Positions 55,734 through 64,000 of a DNA stretch of 64,000 bases are shown here, one piece after another. The first letter of the stretch is position 1; each line of letters opens with the position of its first letter. The stretch lies in the NCBI RefSeq assembly GCF_032854445.1, contig NC_088304.1, forward strand, positions 30,327,732 to 30,391,731, in the 5' to 3' direction. A program made the translations under genes and the position numbers. A model generated the notes under the pieces. It was not told the DNA's origin. It made no database searches and saw only the letters and a list, made by a program, of their open reading frames with translations. The DNA is from Liolophura sinensis (lineage: Eukaryota > Mollusca > Polyplacophora > Chitonida > Chitonidae).

Positions 55734-56639
55734 AACGCATTCAAATACACAAGATATGAACTGTAAACACATCTATGTAGGAATTATACATTGGTGACAT
55801 TATGATAAGATAGATTAATATTTTAACGGTTTTCACACGCCCTATTATTAATCAAAAGTGGTTAAAATGATATTGTGAACTCTCCTCTCTCAATCCTAAG
55901 CCCTGCGTGAACAGTTAAAAAGTTCAACGTAGTAAATCCTTGCCTTACTCCGGGTTTGAAACCACGTAGCGTTTGACAGGGATGCATGTTTTACCACTTG
56001 GCCACGACACGTCGTCTTCTCTTGATCAATATGTGAAACCCTATTCTTTAGCTATAGTTAAGATACTGGACTTCTATTTAAATATTTATATTAAATGAGA
56101 TCCGAGATCTTTGAAATACATGGGTTGAATGAGATTCTTGTATATCATTTGCCTACGAGCTAGACTGACGCCGCAAAAAGATAATTCTGTGCCTTGTAAG
56201 AGGTAAATCCGTGTATCAATCCAGAGTTAAGTCTTAACTAAGACCTTTAGATCGGTAACCTTGGTAGCTAAACCAGTGGTTTTCAGGGTGAGCGACAGAT
56301 GAACATTACTGATTGGTGAAAACTTGAAATGTTTGGTTCTTGACAGAGAAGCTTGAATTTTCCATTAAAAACATCTATATGAAATCCGGAGAAACCGGAC
56401 ATGAATGGTATATGCGCTGAATTGTTCCACCATTTATCTACTCTATTCCTTTTCTCGTATGAATATGATTATATATTTAAGCCATTGAAAGAGGAATCTT
56501 CAACAAGTGGATTTTTTTTTCAATCACTAACTGATTGATATTGATCATATTGATGATGTGCTAGTTTAACCACTCCATATATAGCAAGCCTATTGTGATA
56601 TATATTCATCTTCACTGGATTTGAGAGACTGATTCTGTT
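55734..56639. other. Intergenic, nothing recognised
   Basis: About 0.9 kb of AT-rich DNA without genes. Confidence 0.35.
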
Positions 56640-56950
56640 AACTAATGGCAAGAGCGTCCACCTAGAAACAAAGAGAGACCCGGAATCAAAACCGGGTGGG
56701 GTAAATACTTTAAATATGGTACTTGTTGCTGCCTCGCTTGTTGCTCAACACTCAGAGGTTAGAGCAAGGAAACGTGACTGGTTGGCCCGTTGTCAGTAAA
56801 CTGTTTCATGTCTTTGTCTTAGGCATGATACTTCAGTGGTGACTGCACTTTGGCGGCCCTGCCACAAGCAGACACAGTGTATGTACACATATCCAATGGC
56901 TTCTCGTAGTCATATGACTGAAAAATTGTTAAGTACCATATCTGGCGCAT
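56640..56950 (+). repeat. tRNA-derived SINE, third copy
   Basis: Shares with 11,168 the B-box-like region (gaatcaaaaccgggt), 'ctcagaggttagagcaagga', 'gactggttggcccg', and the 'tcatatgactgaaaaattg' tail. More diverged than the other two. Confidence 0.6.
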
Positions 56951-57387
56951 CCTATCTGGACTAAATCGGTTTCCTAGCCAGCCGACTACGGGAGGGATAG
57001 TTTTAATTTTGACATTGTAGAAGAATCCTCAACAAGTGGACTATTCTTACTTGGAAAGCAATTTATCGACTTCCGTATGACGCCCCAGTTACTTATATGT
57101 CGGCTGTGGGTACACGACCTGCTGCAAGGAAACGCGGTCTTGATATGACCAAAATGTTGTTGACAGCGAACTTACACCCAAGCAAAGCAAAGAGCAGATA
57201 TGATTATATCGCTTTAGAGAAAATACTTAGCAGTGTAATATAAGAGTAAAGTTATATTATTTGCTGTCTGTATGGAATTAAACAGAAGCTCTTGGACTGT
57301 CTCAGGGTCTTAATTATTGGAGTTCCACAAATCTTCGCTGGGGCCCACGGAGGTCAGCTAGAGGTGTTGCGAACAGGCGATGCTCCG
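56951..57387. other. Intergenic, nothing recognised
   Basis: No gene seen. Confidence 0.35.
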
Positions 57388-57420
57388 TTAGGCAAGCTGG
57401 GTACCCTTGGCTGTTAGGCG

Positions 57421-57740
57421 CGTTGGGGAACCACACTTAATCGTTTGGCGCGTTGGGAACCCACATTTAACCGCTTGGCGCGTTGGGGACCCACATTCGA
57501 CCGTTGGTTGCGTTGGGGACGGACACTTAAGCGTTAGGTGCGTTGGGGACCAACACTTTACCGGTAGGGTCGTCAAAGACCCACACTTGACTGTTAGGAG
57601 CGTTGGAGGCTCATACTTAACTGTTGGGGCGTTTAGAACCCACACTTGACTGTTGGGTGCGATGGGGACCCACACTTGACTGTTGGACCCCCACTTGCCT
57701 GTTGGGGTGTTAGGACCCACACTTGACTGTTAGGCGCGTG
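57421..57740 (-). repeat. 30-bp tandem repeat, about eleven units
   Basis: Period 30, with units such as 'cgttggggacccacacttga'. Related to the 27-bp units at 52,180-52,310 but one codon longer. Confidence 0.88.
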
Positions 57741-57966
57741 TGGGACTGCAGGTTGACCGTTAGATGCATTGGGGTTTCCTTCCTGATTTTCCGTGCCTGC
57801 CTATTGTCTAGTTCTGTTGGCGGGGGATCCGGATTCATGGCAGGTACATTAAAAGAGATTGAGAGGATCTGACAATCTGGCAGGTTGTTCGCTGAAATTT
57901 TGTTGCTTAAAAATGACCTGAGTAAATTGTTGTAGAATTTAATTGTGTAACTATTCTTCTGTGTGA

Positions 57967-58314
57967 CATGCACGAATTCTTCACCTATACTAGTAGCTGT
58001 CAAGCTTAGCATGCTATTGCGTGGCATGCACGAGTTTTTTACCTTTATTAGTAGCGGTCAAGTTCAGGATGCTATTGCGTGGCATGCACGAGTTCTTCAC
58101 CTACGCTAGTAGCTCTCAAGCTTAGCATGCTACTGCGTGGCATGCACGTATTCTTCACCTATACTAATAGCTGTCAAATTTAAGATGCTTCTGTGTGGCA
58201 TGCACGAGTTCTTTACCTATACTAGTAGTGGTCAAGTTCAGGATGCTACTGCGTGGCATGCACGCGTTCTTCACCTATACTAGCAGCTGTCAAATATAAG
58301 CTCACAAATAAACT
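57967..58314. repeat. 58-bp tandem repeat, six units
   Basis: 'catgcacg' recurs exactly every 58 bp at 57,967, 58,025, 58,083, 58,141, 58,199 and 58,257. Units alternate between an 'agctgtcaagcttagcatgc'-like and a 'ggtcaagttcaggatgct'-like end. It lies in the former intron of the paralogue. Confidence 0.92.
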
Positions 58315-58677
58315 AAACACAAGGGAAAAAATCCAAACCGACTGCAACTCAGTTCGAACACGTGACCTAATGTGAAACCTTTCCCGCCAAAAGTAATTTG
58401 GGCCTACGCTGCGTAGTTTACTGGTCATCCCTGCTTTTGCGATGACGTCTAGTGGTCAAACTGGTGACGTATTACTCATAACCAACGGCCCACGTTGCCA
58501 TTGCGCCGGAAAGCGAACACCATTGGTTTTCAGATTTAGTGCATGTTACTAAACCATTCTGTCCCGTCGATGAAGATTTCAAAATGAAGTCTTGTCTGTT
58601 TTTATCCTTGCCAAAGGGCTGGCCGACAGATTGTCCATATACAGAGCCAGGACAAAAATCAGCACAAGCAACTTCAT

Positions 58678-59554
58678 CTGGTATTTCTGAATAAAAAATA
58701 GTTCTTTCACAACTGAAAGCAAATAGCACTAACAAAATGGCCAGTGCCCAGTTGATCGAAAGTGTATGAAACTTACGCCATCCTTAAGTCTTCATACCAG
58801 CCATATCCTATTGCTAAGTAAGTGACACTTTATTCTGGACTAATCGGTAATACTTTAGTGCTTAACTGCTTAAGTGCTAATACACTTTGGAACAACTGGA
58901 CCCAAATCTGTCAGATACAGTATTATGAGGCTGCTTTTTAGGCACTTGAATTCACAGTCATCAATGTGGTGAGAGGTTGATGGGGCTCTGTGCTGCAGTG
59001 TACACTAGACAACGAGGGCCTAGTCAAAAGGACCTTTTACGGTAAAACGGGAAATCGTTCCCAGTACGAGTAACTGCGCACTACAAGCAGCGAACTGACT
59101 ATAGCTGTGAGTGACAGCTACTGACACACTCGTAAGGCTACTTATTTTATCACTTCTTCTCCTGTTATATGACAAGCACGCGACTTGTAAAGGTCCAAAC
59201 ATTCACTGAAGCGATGAATAGGTTATAAAATCGAAAAATTATAGCCGTTCGAGTCATACTGAAATATCTTTTGCATTAGACACTGTAAAATTGTAACAAT
59301 GACTTCACCTCAAATGTAGCTTTCTGAAAAATTCTTTTTTTTTGGACAGCTATCACCGTTGACGTTACCACAGCTGGCTACTTAATTTCTGGACTGACCG
59401 CATCGACCTTAGGAAAACTGTAACTTAAAGACATTTTTACCTCAAGAAGCAAACTGAGAAGTTTTTCAGTACTTTTAAATGATAAGCTACGTCATATAGT
59501 CTATATTATGAAATAAAAAGCAAGCGTTTCTTGTACCTTTAAAGATGAATGTAC
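58678..59554. other. Intergenic, nothing recognised
   Basis: No gene seen between the paralogue and its duplicated upstream block. Confidence 0.35.
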
Positions 59555-59755
59555 AGCGGGGACAGTGTTAACGATTTATTTCCGACATAACAGCAGATTC
59601 ACTTTCCAAGCGAAAAACAAGGGCGTTAATAGATGAATGATGTACTGTTATACTTGACAGCCCAACATCTGAACCAGGTCACATGCTCGATACGCTGAGG
59701 TATATCACGTGTCTGGTATCGTAAGCTGTGTTTCCTTGTGAATTAGCCTTGACAC
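59555..59755. repeat. Duplicated upstream block, second copy
   Basis: Counterpart of 55,500-55,720 in the same orientation. Confidence 0.7.
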
Positions 59756-59794
59756 CCATTCAAATATACAAGTATTTACGAATTTATTTCATTT

Positions 59795-59905
59795 GTATTT
59801 TATGCCATACTCAAGAATATTTCACTCAGACGACGGCGGCCAGCATTATGGTGACAGGAAAACGGGCAGAGCCGCAGGTTGCTGACAGACCTTCCCACGT
59901 AGGAC
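59795..59905 (-). repeat. SINE fragment, reverse orientation
   Basis: On the minus strand it reads 'cgtgggaaggtctgtcagca', 'caccataatgctggccgcc', 'ttcttgagtatggcataaaa', the 3' part of the family at 63,566-63,793. Confidence 0.65.
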
Positions 59906-60629
59906 CGGAGATTAAAATTACATTCTCAACTCCCTCTCCCTAGTCTTTCTGATCTCTGACATTTCATGAGATAAGATCTATATTGGATTCTCCCCAGATA
60001 AGCATGTTTAGAATATAAACACAGCGACAACACGTTCTGGGCAGTACTTGTCAAGAATAAAGCAAGCAAACATACATGTACATGGATACGCACAGCATCA
60101 TGGTATGATTTTCATTCGCTGTCATTGCTTGGGTACGTTCATGATTAGCTTTCTAAACAGTGATATGCGATCATACAGACCTGGGGAATCAGGGAAAAGT
60201 TGGGTAGATGCCAGGACGGTCGGCGAAAAGCGTACCTAAAAAGTCGATGAAAACTCGGTGAGGCGTTGACCCGATGTGGTTCTATGCAGAATGAAAGTTA
60301 TGATTTTTTTTTTCTTTGTGACAGTGATGCAGTGGGTGCCCTTCCCAGACATTACCTTTCACTGCATTGCTTTCCAAGCACTGGTGATACCACAAAAAGT
60401 GACAAATATAACCGGAAAAAACAATTTTACTTGATTGCACCTATTCACCGTTTGCCCAAGGTCTGTGACTGAGAACGTTTAAACAAGGCACTTATCATAG
60501 AAGTCACCAGTCCCCTGTGCTGCTGTCTACACACAGTTAAGTACAAAACTTACAGAAGAATCTCCTGTGTACCTGAGATAAATATTGGTAACAAATTTGC
60601 CCAAGCATATTAATGTGTGTGGCAGACTT
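59906..60629. other. Intergenic, nothing recognised
   Basis: No gene seen. Confidence 0.35.
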
Positions 60630-60900
60630 ACACCATAGAGAATAAATCAGAGCGCCAAGGACAGGGTGGCAGTTGACAAATGATCACACGCAACACAGTT
60701 GAAACACAGTTTCTTTGTCAGTGTAAACTCAGACAGGGCATTCTTCTAACATGAACAGCTTGGCTTAAAAAAGAAATACGTATAAAATAATGTGGTGATG
60801 TTAATTGGAATGTATTTGACCTCACTGGTCTAGAATTACACAAAGTAATTTTGTTGTGATCACATTTAATATACAATCACATTAAAACAATGCAAAAGTG
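60630..60900 (-). repeat. Unclassified dispersed repeat, copy G
   Basis: Reverse-orientation, more diverged copy of the 15,830-16,195 family, ending in 'gatcacatttaatatacaat' as in copy C. Confidence 0.5.
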
Positions 60901-61561
60901 CCAGGCTAACCTTGTATATTATATAGACAGCGCTATGTACTTACATTGTAAATTTATTTCAAAGTTTTATATTACATTTGTAGTGTACAGAGGGAACGTA
61001 CAGTGTGATGAGTGAAAATTTCAAATGGACACAAACCGAGTAATCTTCCTCAATTCGTATACGGCGACAGCAGTAAGTGTTTTCGAGAAAATTCCATTCA
61101 ATATCTTAAGATCAGATAATAGTTCCAAAACTTTTAAGATGGTCATTCAGCTTTAATCTACAAAGGTGAAAGCAGTTATGATCTTTTGTATTTAAAAAAA
61201 GCTAAGAAGTGTTTATGCTCTCAGAATCCATATGATTCTCTGCACCCAATAAATAACCACGTTTCCATAATAGCACCACTGAATTTTACACTTGTCTCAG
61301 TGTTGGAATAAAAACAGTTCGCGAAAGTGACTTGGTGACTTAGCTTTATGCAAAGAACAGGCAGCTCATACTTCGCTGAAGGGACGAGTGTTTGTAATAT
61401 CTTTTGATAAATGCAGTTTCTTGTGTATTGGCGGATTACGGCTTGAAAAATATGTCATTTACTGATTCGCATTTTGACTCTACCACTGTCCCCAGATTCC
61501 TTTCACAGCCCCAGGGTGTTTGTTTTTGAGTTTTTAGCTTAACCCCTGTGATTCCTGGCCT
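60901..61561. other. Intergenic, nothing recognised
   Basis: Probably includes the 3' untranslated region of the minus-strand gene that follows. No poly(A) signal was clear on that strand. Confidence 0.35.
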
Positions 61562-64000
61562 TTATATTTTAGAAGTTGAGCTGGCAGAGGCTCTTGGCTG
61601 ATCAACGGCTGTATTTCTGACTGAAGGCACCGCTTCGTTCTCCGATACACCTAAAATAGCTGACAGCAGTCCTTTTTCCGTTACATTTTCACTGGGACGC
61701 GTTTTAATCACGGGATTATTGGCGGCCGCAATCCTTCTAGCCTTAGTCACTGACTCCGTTACAGTCGGCGATGGTGTCGTCTGTTCTTCAAAGTCAACGT
61801 CAGGATCTTCCCTTGGAGAGTTGGCATAGTTGGTAGATTCGGTTGCTTCGTTTTCAACTTCCGGAGGCTCTTCCGTTTTCGTAAGTCCCGTACCTTGTGT
61901 CCTATTAAGAACAGGTGCGTTTTCCTCAGGGGGTTCTTCCGTTTCCATAATTCCCATGGTTTCCACAGGCGTTACAGCTTGGGCGTAATAATACTCGTCT
62001 GGAGGTTCTTCCGTTGGAGTTGCACCTATCGCCCTCCAAGGTGCTTCCGTGACCCCACCCGTTCCGTACGGCTCATTTTCTTCCATCTCAGGTGGCTCTT
62101 CTGTCATCATATAATACCAATAATACAAAAATCTGTACGGTCTTCCAGGGTAAGGTTCTTCAATTTCCAGAGGCTCTTCAGTTGTGTGGGCTGTGTGAAA
62201 CAAATGTGAATTAACATGAGAACTCACAAAGCCGTTGGTTGATCGAGTGCATATAATTCACTGACGGTCAAAACTAGATTACAAGAACACACGTTTAATC
62301 TATCCTACATTTAAATATTAGTTCTATTGGTGAACTTTTATCGTTTGTCAAACTTTTTACGCCATTTATCATACCGCTGTAATAACTTCGTTTTAGCTCG
62401 TTTGCTTTACAATGGTTTCTGTGTTCTGTAAATAAACAGTGCGTCAAAAGTAAGTTCCCCACAAAACTGTGTTTGGCATGTACCAAGATTTTTTGCCCAA
62501 TCGTTAAGAAGTGTTGGACACAATATTTTGTTAATCAAGTCAACCCACTGTATCAAGGTCTACCCTGTAGACACAGATGTCCTCTAATGAGCATGCGTAA
62601 ATGCATTATCGGTCGGATCTAGAAAATTTTACAGCCAGATTTAAGATGGCCATGGGTGTATTTTATGGACGAAAGTCCTGGACCACATCGTGCCAGAGTG
62701 ATAAATGTCTTCTTTGAACATGAAGGCATTGAACACATGCAATGATTCGCCAATTTCCCGGATTTCTATCCCATTGAACATTTGTGGGAGCAATTGAAAC
62801 AAGCATTGTATCGCCGTGTCACGATTTTGTCACAATCTTGGTGACGATAGACATCTGCGTCAGGAGGAGTGGTTAGTCATCAATCAAAATTGGATCGCAC
62901 GCCTCATTAACTCGATGCGAGCTCGCTGTCTCACTCCGATACAAAAACGTGGTGGTTATACCACATTTTAACATTATCTGGTCGTACAGGTAGTCAACAG
63001 TATCTTCAAAATGCTTGTAAAATTGTCAAAATCCGACGGATAATGCGTTTGCGCATGCTTATTAGAACACATCGGTATGTGCATGATAATCCTGCTACCG
63101 TGTGTCCCTACTGAGATGTTGTGAGCAAAATTTCACTACGATTGGACAAACTGCTTGATAAATGTCAAACATTGTTTTGGCGGGAACTTACTTTTGATGC
63201 ACTGTTTATAAACGACTTTAGCACGGAGAACTGTTTAAATAGCAGAAACTCAGATGCCCCCTAGAGCCAAGCTTTAAGTCGGTACAAAATGGCAGTGATG
63301 TTTACCGCAATTTACTAGATATCACTAGGTGTTGAATGATCACATTTGATCAAGAATAACATAAAAACAATGCCAAAAAAAACAAAAACATGATTCTTAC
63401 TTAACCTGGAGAATCACGATTTATACCTAACAATATAAAATATACCAGTACAGAATTAAGAGGGAAACCAGAACAGCGACGATAGTGTGCTGGTCGACAA
63501 ATGTTCTCAAGTAACATGTCAAATCCGACCACTTGTCAGTTTATCCCAGATAAAGGTAACTTACACGTGACCCAGGAGTCTCTCACCAATGCGGTCGTTG
63601 TGAGTTCAAGTCCAGTTCATGCTGGCTTCCTCTCCGGCCGTGCGTGGGAAGTTCTGGCACAACCTGCGGATGGTCGTGGGTTTCACCCGGACTCTGCCCG
63701 GTTTCCTCCCACCATAATGCTGACCGCCGTCGTATAAGTGAAATATTCTTGAGTACGACGTAAAACACCAATGAAATAAATAAATCAAATAAGTAACTTA
63801 CACGTCCCTAGCATTACGGTTTGGTCAGATTATAGAGAAAAATACCACCTTATCTGCAGAAGTTTGGAACAGGTGAAATGCTTCTGGATGAAAACGCACG
63901 TAAGATGATCACACATACCTGTTAAGTTCTTATGCAGAGAGGTAAAACACAGAACCAGGAAAATTGTTGTCGTCTTGGACGTCATTGCAAACATATACAT
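61562..64000 (-). CDS. Secreted TEEPPE-repeat protein (two exons; 5' end at window edge)
   Basis: Exon 2 (62,190-61,562) follows a good acceptor (TTTCACACAG). Exon 1 (to 63,919) ends at a donor G/GTATGT. The phase-1 junction gives an Ala codon, GCC. The likely start is the ATG at 63,985, giving MTSKTTTIFLVLCFTSLHKN, a signal-peptide-like N-terminus; an in-frame ATG also lies exactly at the window edge. The product is about 231 residues: six or so TEEP(L/P)E motifs spaced through an acidic, Tyr- and Pro-containing region (GRPYRFLYYWYYMMTEEPPE), NXT/S sequons, and a Ser/Thr-rich tail ending ASASSTSKI. It looks like a secreted mucin- or matrix-like host protein. No homologue was recognised. Confidence 0.65.
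62435..63206 (+). mobile_element. Deleted Tc1/mariner element with TIRs and TA target duplication
   Basis: Terminal inverted repeats of about 25-30 bp begin AACAGTGCGTCAAAAGTAAG at 62,435 and end in the complement at 63,206. A TA flanks each end (62,433-62,434 and 63,207-63,208). Inside, plus-strand remnants of a transposase C-terminus read GPHRARVINVFFEHEGIEHM and FYPIEHLWEQLKQAL (62,690-62,830), matching the last two catalytic regions of the Tc1 group. The N-terminal two thirds of the transposase are missing. Confidence 0.9.
63290..63560 (-). repeat. Unclassified dispersed repeat, two partial copies
   Basis: 63,290-63,380 has the tail part ('gatcacatttgatc'). 63,450-63,560 has the head part ('cagcgacgatagtgtgctgg'). 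Confidence 0.4.
63566..63793 (+). repeat. SINE, near full length
   Basis: The tRNA-like head has B-box-like 'gtgagttcaagtccagttc'. It is followed by 'cgtgggaagttctggcacaa', 'tttcctcccaccataatgct', 'cgccgtcgtataagtgaaat' and 'ttcttgagtacgacgtaaaa', with an AAATAAAT-type tail. It is the reference copy for the fragments at 17,108, 53,430 and 59,795. Confidence 0.75.

Larger units (their letters stand above)
57388..58677 (-). pseudogene. Broken paralogue of the PNGPNGGW-repeat secreted protein
   Basis: Exon 1 (58,677-58,596) still encodes a signal peptide, MKLLVLIFVLALYMDNLSAS followed by PLARIK. The splice donor has changed from GT to AC at 58,595-58,594, and the KR became KT. The repeat exon (57,388-57,740) holds about eleven 30-bp units whose best reading is VPNAPNGQVW, but frameshifts scatter them over three frames. 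The whole is in tandem, same strand, with the gene at 52,018-54,340. It cannot make the parental protein as written. Confidence 0.75.
62191..63918 (-). other. Intron of the TEEPPE-repeat gene
   Basis: 1.7 kb, almost entirely built of repeats: a Tc1/mariner relic (62,435-63,206), pieces of the dispersed repeat (63,290-63,560) and a SINE (63,566-63,793). Confidence 0.6.

Noticed and set aside
57388-57720. 110-codon frame with CGSPT-type repeats as a functional gene
   Set aside because: It is the wrong-frame reading of decayed VPNAPNGQVW units next to an exon that lost its donor.

Overview
The window is metazoan, AT-rich nuclear DNA, most likely from a mollusc or another lophotrochozoan. It has single-copy-like genes with canonical GT-AG introns, tRNA-derived SINEs of a kind I associate with molluscan genomes, Tc1/mariner and non-LTR retroelement remnants, a Toll-like receptor with a vertebrate-type single LRR C-terminal cysteine cluster, and an integrated Polinton/Maverick (adintovirus-like) element. 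A brachiopod or other spiralian cannot be excluded. No bacterial-type operons, CRISPR arrays or rRNA genes were seen.

Region 1 (1-35,184) is a tandem segmental duplication. Positions 487-14,100 (copy 1) and 19,883-33,952 (copy 2) run parallel. Each carries, in order, a dead I-like LINE, a TATA-bearing promoter region, a Toll-like receptor gene, a long 3' flank with a minisatellite, a decayed fragment of a second Toll-like receptor, and a tRNA-derived SINE. The receptor in copy 2 (25,477-27,930) is an intact 817-residue LRR-TM-TIR protein. In copy 1 (5,760-8,215) the LRR part is open, but ten one-base indels fall in the TM/TIR part. The 5.8 kb spacer holds an older, diverged partial copy of the same receptor 3' flank plus several copies of an unclassified dispersed repeat.

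Region 2 (35,185-49,824) is a Polinton of about 14.6 kb with roughly 80-bp terminal inverted repeats. It is visibly more GC-rich than its surroundings. It encodes a protein-primed family B DNA polymerase, a retroviral-type integrase, an A32-like packaging ATPase, a major capsid protein, a probable minor capsid protein and several small or membrane proteins of unknown role. Nearly all the large genes carry stops or frameshifts, and the polymerase has lost motif A, so the element is dead. A Tc1-like transposase gene and a tRNA-like Pol III element lie between its last gene and its right end. The element sits in a short dispersed sequence whose unfilled homologues can be seen near 11.5 kb and 31.4 kb.

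Region 3 (49,825-64,000) begins with a decayed reverse transcriptase and a 70-bp minisatellite. Two minus-strand genes for secreted low-complexity proteins follow. The first (52,018-54,340) has two exons: a signal peptide ending in a dibasic site, then an acidic stretch and PNGPNGGW-type repeats. It has a broken tandem paralogue at 57.4-58.7 kb. The second (61,562 to the right edge) encodes a protein with TEEPPE repeats, and its intron hosts a 772-bp Tc1/mariner relic with clear terminal repeats and a TA duplication. These look like host extracellular or matrix-type proteins, but no function is proven.

All similarity statements are by eye; no alignment, database search or gene predictor was run.
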